Below the pieces are notes generated by a model. It saw only the letters and a list, made by a program, of their open reading frames with translations, ran no database searches and was not told where the DNA came from. DNA of 64,000 nucleotides from UBA10646 sp046296295 (GTDB lineage Bacteria > Bacteroidota > Bacteroidia > Chitinophagales > Chitinophagaceae): assembly GCA_046296295.1 (NCBI GenBank), contig JBKBLG010000003.1, positions 124,001 to 188,000 of the forward strand. The letters run 5' to 3'. This document shows positions 28,259 through 37,785 of this stretch, piece after piece (within the stretch, counting starts at the first letter, position 1; every line of letters begins with the position of its first letter). Position numbers and translations under genes: made by a program.

Positions 28259-29315
28259 CTAATAAGCTTGATTTTTATAATCAAAATATTTTTTTAGATT
28301 ATTAAATTTTTTTTCAAACAAAATCCATGATAGGTATGCAATCAGATACAAAACGATGAAATTAAAAACAAATAAAATCAACTTGTTCTTTTTAAGAAAA
28401 AGTAGAATCTCAAATTTTCTAAATAATTTATCAGTCATTGCTGGTATAATAGTATGAAACAAATAAATACCATAACTAATTTTCCCCTATACTTTGAAGT
28501 ATAAAATTATTTAGAGGTCTAAGAAAGTCTATATTAGTCTCATTGGCTCTTACAATTTTAGTAATGACCAATAGTGAAAAAAGAGAAATAAGTGTACGTA
28601 GAGGTAAAAAATCAAATTTTTTTGATACGGAATATAAAACTAAAAGCGGAATTACAAAAAAGCATGCTACTTGTATTATCCTCTCGAAGGAGTCAATTTT
28701 ATCCTTTCTAACGTTGTAATAGTATGCAAGCAAAGCTCCCATTCCAAAAGAATCAAAACAGGTGAAAGGTAATATTATTCCTAAGGGATTATTATGAACT
28801 ATGATTTGAGAAACTACCCCTATACTAATAAAGGTGTAAATACTTGACAAAAGATACTCACGTGGAATTAATAAAATGATAAAAGGCCATATAATATAAA
28901 ATTGCTCTTCGACACATAGGGACCATAAATGAGATAGTGTTCCAGCCCAAGAATTATTATTATAAAAATGAAAATTAGCCGTATAAGTGACATAGTATAT
29001 CAAACCGTTTGAAACACTAAACCCTAATAAGAATAGAATCAGAATATATAGGTAATAGACTGGAAATATTCGAAGTGATCTCCTGATATAAAAATGTTTG
29101 AGTACTTGTAGAATCGACATACTTGTACCAACCATTTTTCTACTATTCAATAGAATACCACTAATCAGAAAACCACTCAATACAAAAAAAATATCTACAC
29201 CAATCTTACCATTCGGTACTGTATTAAGTACATGTGACTTTGGCAACCAATGAGAAATGATAACCAATAGCACTGCGAGCCCCCTAAGTGCATCTAATTG
29301 TTTAATGTAAGTCAA
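28259..29315 (-). pseudogene. Acyltransferase-3 family protein, frameshifted
   Basis: The frame from 29315 (MTYIKQLDALRGLAVLLVII) gives 279 residues of a typical multi-TM O-acyltransferase with the SHLWSLCVEEQFYIIWPF motif, then stops at 28476. Just beyond, a different frame continues KISYGIYLFHTIIPAM and the last two membrane segments, ending at 28259. The normal family text spans exactly this join (SIG-KISYGIYLFH). The break is a run of four C at 28484-28487 (four G in the gene); three would restore the frame. Intact, it would acylate a glycan, possibly at O-groups. Sequencing error, real decay or slippage-based phase switching are all possible. Strongly AT-rich. Confidence 0.85.
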
Positions 29316-29348
29316 ATGGCAAATTATATTTAGTACTAAACGAAAGCT

Positions 29349-29990
29349 TTAAAACAACGCATCAAGTGCATTACTGAAGGAGGTAATGTAGAAACCTTTT
29401 TCTTTTCTTAATTTTTTGTTATTATAGCCACCGAATGTTATATGATTAGCTTCTGCAGCTTCTAAATCATTGATTGAATCACCAATAAGAACAACCTTAG
29501 CTCTATTGTACTTGTTTTGCTCTAGTAATGTTGCGACTAATTCTTTCTTAGGTGTTGGGGAGCCATGGATAGATTTAAAATATTTTGCAATGTCTAATCG
29601 CTTGCATATTTCATTTAACTCAGTACCATCAGAACCAGATACAATATGCATAGAAAATTTATTATAATTTTCCTTTACAAAATTAAGTGTATCATCAATC
29701 AATAACACAGGATTAACTAACAAAGACATCATCACTTCAGAGAACTGCTTTGCTAAATCAATTATCTGTTCTTCAGTAATGCTTTCCTTCCTGATTTCTT
29801 CAAAAAAATATTTGAATTTAACATACCGAGACAAACCTCCATTTGTATCATGAAATGCTAAAAGGTCTTCTATTTGATTTTTAGGATAATCTTTTAACAC
29901 GTATTCAAATCCTAAACTCCTTACGGGCATAGAGTCCATTAATACACCATCGAAATCCCATAAGATGACATCGTATTGAGTGATATTCAT
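29349..29990 (-). CDS. HAD-superfamily phosphatase (HAD-IA type)
   Basis: A 213-residue hydrolase with all four HAD motifs: DFDGVLMDS (nucleophile and acid Asp, about 11-19), HIVSGSDGTE (motif II), the Lys of SPTPKKELVA (motif III) and VLIGDSINDLEAAE (motif IV). The small helical cap follows motif I. Its place between a cytidylyltransferase and glycan genes suggests it removes a phosphate from a sugar-acid phosphate before CMP activation, as KdsC-like enzymes do in other pathways. The substrate is inferred. Confidence 0.85.
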   Translation of the reverse strand: MNITQYDVILWDFDGVLMDSMPVRSLGFEYVLKDYPKNQIEDLLAFHDTNGGLSRYVKFKYFFEEIRKESITEEQIIDLAKQFSEVMMSLLVNPVLLIDDTLNFVKENYNKFSMHIVSGSDGTELNEICKRLDIAKYFKSIHGSPTPKKELVATLLEQNKYNRAKVVLIGDSINDLEAAEANHITFGGYNNKKLRKEKGFYITSFSNALDALF

Positions 29991-30012
29991 TTATTGACAG
30001 TTAGTGAACTAA

Positions 30013-30708
30013 TCATTTAAATAGTTTTTCATAAACCGCTTCCGCAATAAGAAAGTCGTCTTCCCAATCTACATCCAATGAACTTATTTTATCCATCTCA
30101 AAAAGAAAAGGCTTCTCTCCCACCCTATCGTGATTACTGCGATAAATTTCGGCTGGCGCAATAAACATCACATGATTAATTTCATACAATGGGATAAGAT
30201 CCTGTGTTCGTGGCCATCTTAACCCTGCCTTGTCTTTATTAACGACTTGTACGTTTTGGTTAAGTAGAAAATTTCTAAAGGGCATTACACTTATCAGTGA
30301 GTCGTACCCCTCATTAAGTGCTTTTCTATAAGCTTGAACCCCCATATCATAGTTACTTTCATTGGCTATGGGTGTTGTTACATGTCCCCACATTATATGC
30401 GGGCAGGTAACTATGTCTGGTACATAAGCAATTAGATCAGTTAATTTTGTAGCACTTTCACAAAGGTGCTGAGGCCTTTGCACTATTTTAAGCCTACTAT
30501 CGTGCTTTAAAAATTTTTCTGCAATAGCCATGCTTTGTTCATCATTGGTTGAAAGCACAATTTCATCCAATGATGCAGTAGCAAGTAACTGTTTTAATTT
30601 AAGCTCAAGTATACCACCGCCATAACCAGCAAAAGGTTTGGTGTTTTTATTAATAACCCTTTCGCTTCCTTTACGGGTTGGCAGAAAAAAAGATATAGGC
30701 TGTGACAT
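30013..30708 (-). CDS. Acylneuraminate cytidylyltransferase family protein
   Basis: A 231-residue nucleotidyltransferase beginning ISFFLPTRKGSERVINKNTK, the CTP-binding signature of CMP-sugar synthetases. DEIVLSTNDEQS and the C-terminal FEMDKISSLDVDWEDDFLIA supply metal-binding acidic residues. It is the second such enzyme in the locus and differs clearly from the LegF-like one at 41076, so it probably activates another keto-sugar acid. It lies between the aldolase and the HAD phosphatase, which suggests a three-step module. Confidence 0.85.
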   Translation of the reverse strand: MSQPISFFLPTRKGSERVINKNTKPFAGYGGGILELKLKQLLATASLDEIVLSTNDEQSMAIAEKFLKHDSRLKIVQRPQHLCESATKLTDLIAYVPDIVTCPHIMWGHVTTPIANESNYDMGVQAYRKALNEGYDSLISVMPFRNFLLNQNVQVVNKDKAGLRWPRTQDLIPLYEINHVMFIAPAEIYRSNHDRVGEKPFLFEMDKISSLDVDWEDDFLIAEAVYEKLFK

Positions 30709-30717
30709 TTATTTTAG

Positions 30718-32256
30718 TTAAACCAAGTATTTATAAATTGAATCTGCAGGTATAGATTTATAATTAGTAGGTGTCACAGCTGATACTGGCTTTTTATAAA
30801 ATTCCTTGAATGCAGTAAATAGGTATTCATTCTCCTCGCTTAAGCTGCGCTCCTGTTGCGATAAAGTTGCGTTTTGATATCCATCATAACCCACCACCAA
30901 AATTTCTTCCGCACCAAGATTAATAGCTGTTTGTAATGCTAAAGCTGTATGTGTATCGTTTAATTTTTTTGTAAAATCAATTGACGAAAGCTCGAAAGTA
31001 TTTGAACGTACCGATGAAGGTATATAAGTGCCCATTTTCCTAGGAAAGGGCGGCAAAATACAACTACCACGGAAGCTACCTAAATCGGCAAAAATTTTTT
31101 CGAGTCTATGGCCTTCATTGCCCACAAGACAGAAATACTCATCAACACCCGCGGCTTTATAATAGCTTGCATTCTTAGAGCTAGCATGAATTAAACATGC
31201 ATCCTTATTATTTTTCAAATATTCTAGTACTGCCTGAGAATGATCAACGGCATTCGGGCCACCGCCAATGATAACAGCTGTTGAATACTTACGTGACGGA
31301 TTGAATGAGGGTAGCTGCTCATTATCTTTAACACCGTTCTTTTGATTTTGTAATGCCCTTATGATACTATTAAATGAATAAAATCTTTGGGTAACCCACT
31401 CCATTACATCCTTCTGTGGTAGAGAATTGGCACCCGAAACCATATATGGCAAGTTAGTGCCCCAGCCGTGTTGTAACTGAAGTTTCTCAAAGACATCTAC
31501 TACGTTACTTAATGCATTAAAATCTACAGTTAAACTATTTTTAGCGTTTAGCGCCGTAAGCAACAACTCAGTTTTAAGGTTGCCGGCTCCTCTTCCCATG
31601 CCTGTAACGGTTACATCTACAATATCAGCACCATATTCCATTGCTGTAAGTGAGTTAATAAGAGCAAGTTCCATGTTATTATGACCATGAAAACCAATTT
31701 TACAATTAGTACGCTCTTTTACAAGATTGATGGTTTCAATAACATCACTCGGATAAACACCGCCATACGAATCTACCATATAGAAATAGTCAGCAACCGC
31801 ATCTACTTCTTTTATTTCATTCAAGAAATCTGAATACTGCTTCCACTTGCTCATGTACATAATATTGAAGCCAACTTTAAACCCTATTTTCTTGATGGCT
31901 TCAGCAAGCTTAAGTGCCCTTGTAAACTGCTGCGGATCTAGTGCTATACGAATCATGTCTATAATGCCTACACAAGGCTTTAGTAGTGAAGGCACGTGTT
32001 CTGGCAATACATGTTTTTCATCCAAGATTATCACCAGCTTTTTATTACTCCTAGCTTTTGCATCTGCAAGTACATAATCAGGACAGTAGAAGTATTCTCC
32101 TAAATAATCTTTTAGTGGGTTACATCGATATCCAATTTCAAGGTAATCAATCGGCAATTGGTTAAAGGACTCAAAATAGGTTTTTACAAGGTTTTTATTA
32201 AAATCCCAATTGGTGTAATAACCACCATCTCGCAGTGTACAGTCTAAAAATTCCAT
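30718..32256 (-). CDS. DRE-TIM aldolase fused to an MptE/DUF115-like domain
   Basis: A 512-residue two-domain protein. Residues 1-270 form a DRE-TIM barrel: FLDCTLRDGGYYTNWDF opens it, and GFHGHNNMELA carries the two metal-binding His, as in 4-hydroxy-2-oxovalerate aldolases and isopropylmalate-type synthases. VTGMGRGAGN follows. From about residue 325 a second domain begins with TAVIIGGGPNAVDHSQAVLE, resembling the Rossmann-like MptE/DUF115 fold found in glycan loci. With the adjacent cytidylyltransferase and phosphatase it may make a keto-sugar acid by aldol addition instead of the PEP-dependent NeuB/KdsA route. The reaction is inferred. Confidence 0.7.
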   Translation of the reverse strand: MEFLDCTLRDGGYYTNWDFNKNLVKTYFESFNQLPIDYLEIGYRCNPLKDYLGEYFYCPDYVLADAKARSNKKLVIILDEKHVLPEHVPSLLKPCVGIIDMIRIALDPQQFTRALKLAEAIKKIGFKVGFNIMYMSKWKQYSDFLNEIKEVDAVADYFYMVDSYGGVYPSDVIETINLVKERTNCKIGFHGHNNMELALINSLTAMEYGADIVDVTVTGMGRGAGNLKTELLLTALNAKNSLTVDFNALSNVVDVFEKLQLQHGWGTNLPYMVSGANSLPQKDVMEWVTQRFYSFNSIIRALQNQKNGVKDNEQLPSFNPSRKYSTAVIIGGGPNAVDHSQAVLEYLKNNKDACLIHASSKNASYYKAAGVDEYFCLVGNEGHRLEKIFADLGSFRGSCILPPFPRKMGTYIPSSVRSNTFELSSIDFTKKLNDTHTALALQTAINLGAEEILVVGYDGYQNATLSQQERSLSEENEYLFTAFKEFYKKPVSAVTPTNYKSIPADSIYKYLV

Positions 32257-32257
32257 A

Positions 32258-33325
32258 TTAAGATATTAAAAGGTCTTGCCACTTTTTTAAAATTAAAGAT
32301 TCTTTGAAAATTGTAGTTGAAAGCTTGGAGTTAACTACCATTTTTTTATAAAGATCATCATTATCAAGTACTTCACTAAGTCTTAAAGAAAGTTCATGTG
32401 CATTTCCCATTGGGAATAAAAAGCCGTTATACCCATTACGAACAATTTCTTTTGGCCCTGTTGGGCAGTCACTAGATATTACAGGTACCCCTAGTGAGAG
32501 TGCTTCTACTAGAACATTAGGGAATCCCTCCTTATCAGAAGCCAAAACTAAGACTTTTGCCTTTTCAATTACCGGATAAGGTTCTTTTACAAAGCCAGCA
32601 AATATGACTGAATTTGCTATATTTAATTCTAACGCTAATTGCTCTAGTTTAGTCTTTTGATCTCCATCACCAAGAATTAATAATTGATACTTTGATTTCA
32701 AATCAGCAATAGCATAAGCTCTTAGTACAATATCTACTCTTTTTTGCTGGGAAAGTCTACCTGCAACAACTATGAAAGGTTTCTCAGGCCACCACTCATG
32801 ATAGGGATGGGTTTGCACTTGTCTAGTAATCTCTGCTACTGGATTTTGAATTATAATCACTTTGCTCTTTTTAATAAAGAAGGGTAGTAATAACTGATAT
32901 AATTCTTCTGAAGGCGACACGACTTTCCGTACGTTGGGGAAATTAAACAAGATTAAAGAACTTATCCATCTTCTTTTTTTCATATAAAAAGGATAGATAT
33001 CATAGCGGCATATGATTCTGGGGTATAATGTAGCAGCTAAAAATTGGCTACTTAATCTTGTAAATGCTACTGCCTTATTGGGGTGCTTGCCCCATACAAT
33101 TCTGAATACTGAAAGATAGATATAAAGAATTCTTGAGAATCCTTTATATCGCATCACATTTAAATCTATAATTTTTATACTTTCATGTAGGGTGAATTCA
33201 ACTTGCCTTTCGTATAATGCAATTTCAACATCATGCCCTATAGCTGCCAATGAACTAGCTACTTTAGCAAGATTACGTTCAGCACCACCCTTTTTTAGAG
33301 ATCCTATAAGAAAAAGGAATTTCAA
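32258..33325 (-). CDS. Glycosyltransferase family 4
   Basis: A 355-residue GT-B enzyme starting MKFLFLIGSLKKGGAERNLA. FIVVAGRLSQQKRVDIVLRA and VLASDKEGFPNVLVEALSLG show the donor site and conserved Glu residues, followed by VISSDCPTGPKEIV, a variant common in GalNAc/GlcNAc GT4 proteins. It ends one base before the aldolase start and overlaps the upstream GT2 by four bases. AT-rich and without the iterated motif. Confidence 0.9.
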   Translation of the reverse strand: MKFLFLIGSLKKGGAERNLAKVASSLAAIGHDVEIALYERQVEFTLHESIKIIDLNVMRYKGFSRILYIYLSVFRIVWGKHPNKAVAFTRLSSQFLAATLYPRIICRYDIYPFYMKKRRWISSLILFNFPNVRKVVSPSEELYQLLLPFFIKKSKVIIIQNPVAEITRQVQTHPYHEWWPEKPFIVVAGRLSQQKRVDIVLRAYAIADLKSKYQLLILGDGDQKTKLEQLALELNIANSVIFAGFVKEPYPVIEKAKVLVLASDKEGFPNVLVEALSLGVPVISSDCPTGPKEIVRNGYNGFLFPMGNAHELSLRLSEVLDNDDLYKKMVVNSKLSTTIFKESLILKKWQDLLIS

Positions 33326-34272
33326 TTTTTAAATACTTTTGAAAAAAAAATTTGAAAAGCATGTGGTAAAAGAGAAAAAAAATAAAAAAAATATAATTCA
33401 ATTTTATTTTGATAAGCATCCCAAAAGAGTGCACTAACATCACTTTTATTCAAAGAACCATTTTTGATTTTATTTTTTATGCCTGGAATAATAAAATTAT
33501 TACTGTGCCTTTTTAATTCCAAAGCAAGATCAATAAACGCATCATTATCTAATAACTCAAGTACTTTTAATCTAATTGGATGATTTTCAGTGTAATAGTT
33601 AATAGACTTTGTTACACTACCCTCTGCATTTTTGTTATAAACAGCTGTAATTGTGTTTAGCCAATACATTTTTTTTTCAACTGTCATAATTCTTAACCAA
33701 GTCTCATGATCCCCACCTCTGTTAACCCTTCCCGCAGGAAAATCACCTGCCAAGTTGAAAATTGATTTTTTGACTGCAACATTAATTGAACATATTGGTC
33801 TATAAAGTAGAAAATTGTTTAGTTCAATAATTGCATCACCATTACGATTAAATCTTTTCCAAAATGAATTTGGCTTTCTTATGTTACCAATTAGGGTTTC
33901 GTAACCAGTAGCAAAAACATTAAGATCAGTCATAGTTATAATACCATCATGTAGTGTCTGTAAATGATGGGGGTACCAGATATCGTCTGCATCTTGGAAA
34001 GCAATCCAGTCAGCTTTTGCCATTTTTATACCAAGATTCCTTGCAGCATAACCGCCAGGTCCAGGTGTTTCACGATTTAATATATGTATCCTCTCATCAT
34101 TAAAAGACTTTACGATGTCAACAGTTCTATCAGTGCATGGATCAATTACGAGAATAAGTTCGAAGTTTTTGAATGTTTGATCTAGTACAGATTGAATAGT
34201 TTTCTGGATATAAAGTTCTTTATTGAAAACGGGTATTACAACCGAAAAAAAAGGTTTATTAACTTTATCCAT
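33322..34272 (-). CDS. Glycosyltransferase family 2
   Basis: A 316-residue GT-A enzyme when started at ATG 34272 (MDKVNKPFFSVVIPVFNKE). A longer frame to 34302 overlaps the upstream acyltransferase further. The nucleotide site is SVVIPVFNKELYIQKTIQSV; the DxD is in WIAFQDADDIWYPHH, and the catalytic region is near GGDHETWLRI. The C-terminal part is Phe-rich and may touch the membrane. Donor unknown. Among the most AT-rich genes in the window. Confidence 0.88.
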   Translation of the reverse strand: MDKVNKPFFSVVIPVFNKELYIQKTIQSVLDQTFKNFELILVIDPCTDRTVDIVKSFNDERIHILNRETPGPGGYAARNLGIKMAKADWIAFQDADDIWYPHHLQTLHDGIITMTDLNVFATGYETLIGNIRKPNSFWKRFNRNGDAIIELNNFLLYRPICSINVAVKKSIFNLAGDFPAGRVNRGGDHETWLRIMTVEKKMYWLNTITAVYNKNAEGSVTKSINYYTENHPIRLKVLELLDNDAFIDLALELKRHSNNFIIPGIKNKIKNGSLNKSDVSALFWDAYQNKIELYFFYFFSLLPHAFQIFFSKVFKN

Positions 34273-34951
34273 TGATAATAAAAATTTTTTCTTTCTGACC
34301 AAAAATTTCCTTGTTTAACTCTATCTTTTTTAAGTCCCAATTCCACCAAGCCAGCTTTTCTATTTTTTCTATCACATCCCTTTCAAATCTATACCCTATT
34401 ACTTTTGCAGGGCTTCCAGCAGCAATTGCATAAGCAGGTATTTCTGTATTAACTACACTATTTGCTGCAATAATTGCGCCATTACCAATCTTTACTCCTG
34501 ATAGAATCACACAATGTGTTCCTATCCAAACATCATTTCCAATTTCAATATCACCCTTTGAATAAATATCAAGCAATCGAGATTCTTTGAAAATATTCTG
34601 ATGGATATGATAAGTTGTTAAACCTTTAAAATTGTGATTATACTCCTGAATACTTACGTTTCTAGCTATGCTTGTGAATGACCCTATTTTCACAGTGTTT
34701 ATCGCTGTGAATATATCCGTATTAGGGCCATTAATGCTTACGTAGCGGCCGAGTTCAACATTACCTGAAATTGTAATATCGCCTAAAAACTTACAACCTT
34801 CACCACAACTAAAACTTCCATTAATGTTAACTCGACCCTTGAAAAAGGTTGAAACCGGTAGTTTATATTTTTTAATTAGCTCCTTAGCGAGGTATCTGTT
34901 ATAGTTCTTATATAAAAGTTTATATAAAAGGGCTAAGATTTTATTCACCAT
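34265..34951 (-). CDS. Hexapeptide-repeat acyltransferase (CatB/XAT-like)
   Basis: A 228-residue left-handed beta-helix protein. Repeats run from about GRVNINGSFSCGEGCKFLGD to NGAIIAANSVVNTEIPAY. The likely catalytic His is in EYNHNFKGL, GNDVWIGTHCVILSG is the acetyl-CoA site, and the tail AWWNWDLKKIE is typical of the xenobiotic-acyltransferase subgroup. It probably O- or N-acetylates a sugar of the glycan. It overlaps both neighbours (11 bases upstream, 8 downstream). Confidence 0.85.
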   Translation of the reverse strand: MVNKILALLYKLLYKNYNRYLAKELIKKYKLPVSTFFKGRVNINGSFSCGEGCKFLGDITISGNVELGRYVSINGPNTDIFTAINTVKIGSFTSIARNVSIQEYNHNFKGLTTYHIHQNIFKESRLLDIYSKGDIEIGNDVWIGTHCVILSGVKIGNGAIIAANSVVNTEIPAYAIAAGSPAKVIGYRFERDVIEKIEKLAWWNWDLKKIELNKEIFGQKEKIFIING

Positions 34952-36362
34952 AAATAAATTTATTTAAGTCAAGAATCACTTGCTCGATGTATACATAGAG
35001 CTCGTTTGATTCTATTTCTTTGGAATACATTTCTTTACCCGCTTCATCCATTATGAGGTTTTTAACTCCCATTAATGATGCTTCTACAGCCGCTCCAGAA
35101 GATCTAGTGATATGCAGTTTGGCTTTACGTAACAAAATGGGTAATTGCATGCTTGTAGCATCTTCAATATTTACAAGATGATGTATCCCATTTACTTTTA
35201 AAAAATCCAATAGTACTTGCTTTTGGTGCAACTGCCTTGGATGTAATCTTAAATACCAATGAAAATGAGGTGGACAATTCTTAATTGCAGTTACAATCTC
35301 ATCTTCGAGCAATTTACCGTAAGGCTGTAAGCTATAAAGGATAATATTTTCAGGCAGATTTACTGAACTAATATCAACTGTTTTTAGAAAATCAATCCAA
35401 GGGTTCCCACCAACAAAAGCAGTATGGTAGTGTATTTGCTGTGCTTCAAAATTATTTTGGATATTCCATTTTGCCACCTCATCCCACACCCAGAAAAGTT
35501 TAGGTAAGCAGGAATACTTTTTATCATCTGGCCATTGTAACCAGTTGGTATACGCAAGGTGTTCAGCACCTTGCCCCCCATGTTGAATATCTATCGTATC
35601 AATCCCTAACTGATTGGCAACATGTATGAGAGGATATAAATTGGTAGTGTAATAACATAGGAGAAAAACTTTTTTAGGCTGTGCTTTTTCTAGTAGCTTT
35701 TTATAAAATCTTGCCATTACTAGAAAATTGCGATGACGATCAAGAAGCGACTTCACTTCATAGCGCTTAACTTGCTTTGCAATTAATGGTTGCTTTCGGA
35801 TTTCGCCTAGAAACTTATCGTAGCCTACAAGTTCATGATCAATTGAACTAAACTGGAATAATTTAATCCATTTCGCCTTTGTATTGAATAAAGGATAAGC
35901 CTTATATAAAGCTATAACTCTTTCTTTTTTATAATATTGATTGAAAACTGAATCAGTTATTGTATGGTATTCAAAAATGTAATTATTACCTAACTTGTCA
36001 TTATCGTATAAAGCATCCACATATCTATTCCAAAATTGACCATTGAACAAGGTTCTATGTGAGAAAGCACTAAAAGTTAGTGTGTTGGCCTCTTGTGTAT
36101 TTTTCAAGAACCTGCTAGGAGCGGATACTGCTTCTAATAACCTTTTGTTACTGTACCATAGATTAACAAGCGGGTTACTTTTTTTTGCTTTATAATTTTT
36201 TCCTGAAGTAGCCGCAAGTACTGCATTGGATAATTTTAGATACAAGTCGTTACGAATAATGGGCCAATATAAAACATCGCCAATACGCCAACTTGCTACC
36301 GGATAGTTTTGCTCGATATATTCGAACCATTTGACAATACCGGCAGTGCTTTTAATTTCCAT
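34941..36362 (-). CDS. GT-B-like capsule glycosyltransferase of unknown family
   Basis: A 473-residue protein if started at ATG 36362 (MEIKSTAGIVKWFEY); two codons further up is only TTG. I do not recognise a named family. The second half has features of CDP-glycerol phosphotransferase and polysialyltransferase-type GT-B folds: IDTIDIQHGGQGAEHLAYTN, then NIILYSLQPYG, FHWYLRLHPRQ and ITRSSGAAVEASLMGVKNLI. These fit a nucleotide-sugar binding C-terminal domain. The N-terminal 200 residues are unassigned. The only copy of the iterated motif in the motif-poor stretch (35313-35324) lies here and encodes PYGK. Confidence 0.5.
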   Translation of the reverse strand: MEIKSTAGIVKWFEYIEQNYPVASWRIGDVLYWPIIRNDLYLKLSNAVLAATSGKNYKAKKSNPLVNLWYSNKRLLEAVSAPSRFLKNTQEANTLTFSAFSHRTLFNGQFWNRYVDALYDNDKLGNNYIFEYHTITDSVFNQYYKKERVIALYKAYPLFNTKAKWIKLFQFSSIDHELVGYDKFLGEIRKQPLIAKQVKRYEVKSLLDRHRNFLVMARFYKKLLEKAQPKKVFLLCYYTTNLYPLIHVANQLGIDTIDIQHGGQGAEHLAYTNWLQWPDDKKYSCLPKLFWVWDEVAKWNIQNNFEAQQIHYHTAFVGGNPWIDFLKTVDISSVNLPENIILYSLQPYGKLLEDEIVTAIKNCPPHFHWYLRLHPRQLHQKQVLLDFLKVNGIHHLVNIEDATSMQLPILLRKAKLHITRSSGAAVEASLMGVKNLIMDEAGKEMYSKEIESNELYVYIEQVILDLNKFIYGE

Positions 36363-37785
36363 AGCCAACCTTTACTTTTTTCTTTAGCCGCTTCGAGAGA
36401 TACATTAAACTACCAAGTAACATCAAAAGCACCACCGACAATACACACTTATAAAAAATTGGTAGTAGAACAGCATATTTTGCCACAATTGTACAAAGCA
36501 CTATTAGCAGCAACCAAAGCAGGGGATAATACGAAACACTATTAATTTTTCTAAATACCGGAAAGAAATACCCCGCAAAACCCATATACATAAGTGCTAT
36601 AAAGGTTGTATAGGCAGCAGCTTCAAAACCGTATAAAGGAATAAAAATAAAGTTCAATACTACATTTAGCAATCCTGCTGTAAGGGTAATCTGCCAGGTT
36701 TTATTGGTAAATTCTGCATACTGCAATTGAGCCATCACACCAAAATACATGGGGCGGTAGTTATAGCTCATTAAGAGTATTATACCTAAGGGATACATAG
36801 CAGCAAGTTCAGGGTTACGTATCATTAAGGCATATACTTCCTTCAACCAAATACTAATAAAAAAAGAAGCTATTAAGAATGTTCCTTGTAAAACGAATAC
36901 CAAATTTCTAGGTGTAGTAAAATCTTTCTTTTGAAAACCTTCATACATGAGTGGACCGATTGCAGTACCAGCTGCATTACCAAACGTTTTCACCATATTG
37001 GCAATGCTATAGGCAGCATTGTACTTACCAATATCTGCAGTAGTAACACTCATCCAATCCATCACTACCCTATCAGATGTATCTAATAAATATCCAGAAT
37101 AAAAGTGAGGTATAGTAGGCAGGCTAATTTTGAGATTTGCCTTGATTAATCGCCATTTGAAATTGTAAATGGGGGTAATTTTTAACTTATACACTAGAGC
37201 ATACCAATAAGTAATATTGGATAAAGTACCGCTAATAAAGCTAGCTAGAGACCACCCTAAAAAACCAAGTTTCAAATAGGCAATAAAAAACACATTTAAG
37301 CTAATAGTTAATAAGCCAAACAAAACGGTACGCCACACGATTTGCCTTGGCTGTTGTGCTACCTGATAATAGGTTGTTGCGAATACACTTGTATTACCTA
37401 AAAATAAAGTAGGTATTAAATTTAAACTAAGCAATAGCCATTTATGGTTTTCGGCTTCAGGTGGCATGGCATACCACATCAATGCAAATACCAAGGCGGC
37501 ATACACCAACGACCATAATCTCAAAAAACCATATAACTGCCGCCATGCCCATTTGTATTGACTCGGACTTTTAAAGTAACTATTAACTAAAACTGTTCTT
37601 ACACCAAGGCTTGCTAAAACAGAAATAGAAGTTGTATAAGCAGTTAATGTTCCAGCTATCCCATAATCAGTTGCTGTAAGATGGCTTGTAATAATGGGTA
37701 TCGCAACAAAATTGGCAACTTTAGTTACTTGTGGCGCTACACCATAAATTATCGAATGTGAAAACAGCTTTTTATACTGAGACAT
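36352..37785 (-). CDS. wzx: Oligosaccharide flippase (Wzx, MOP superfamily)
   Basis: A 477-residue membrane protein with 12-14 hydrophobic segments. The N-terminus FSHSIIYGVAPQVTKVANFV and the GIAGTLTAYTTSISVLASLG segment match polysaccharide transporters; the central FKWRLIKANLKISLPTIPHF and LDTSDRVVMDWM are typical of the family. It would flip lipid-linked repeat units to the periplasm. The start overlaps the upstream acetyltransferase by 14 bases and the end overlaps the next gene. It coexists with a Wzm/Wzt exporter at the start of the locus. Confidence 0.9.
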   Translation of the reverse strand: MSQYKKLFSHSIIYGVAPQVTKVANFVAIPIITSHLTATDYGIAGTLTAYTTSISVLASLGVRTVLVNSYFKSPSQYKWAWRQLYGFLRLWSLVYAALVFALMWYAMPPEAENHKWLLLSLNLIPTLFLGNTSVFATTYYQVAQQPRQIVWRTVLFGLLTISLNVFFIAYLKLGFLGWSLASFISGTLSNITYWYALVYKLKITPIYNFKWRLIKANLKISLPTIPHFYSGYLLDTSDRVVMDWMSVTTADIGKYNAAYSIANMVKTFGNAAGTAIGPLMYEGFQKKDFTTPRNLVFVLQGTFLIASFFISIWLKEVYALMIRNPELAAMYPLGIILLMSYNYRPMYFGVMAQLQYAEFTNKTWQITLTAGLLNVVLNFIFIPLYGFEAAAYTTFIALMYMGFAGYFFPVFRKINSVSYYPLLWLLLIVLCTIVAKYAVLLPIFYKCVLSVVLLMLLGSLMYLSKRLKKKVKVGYGN

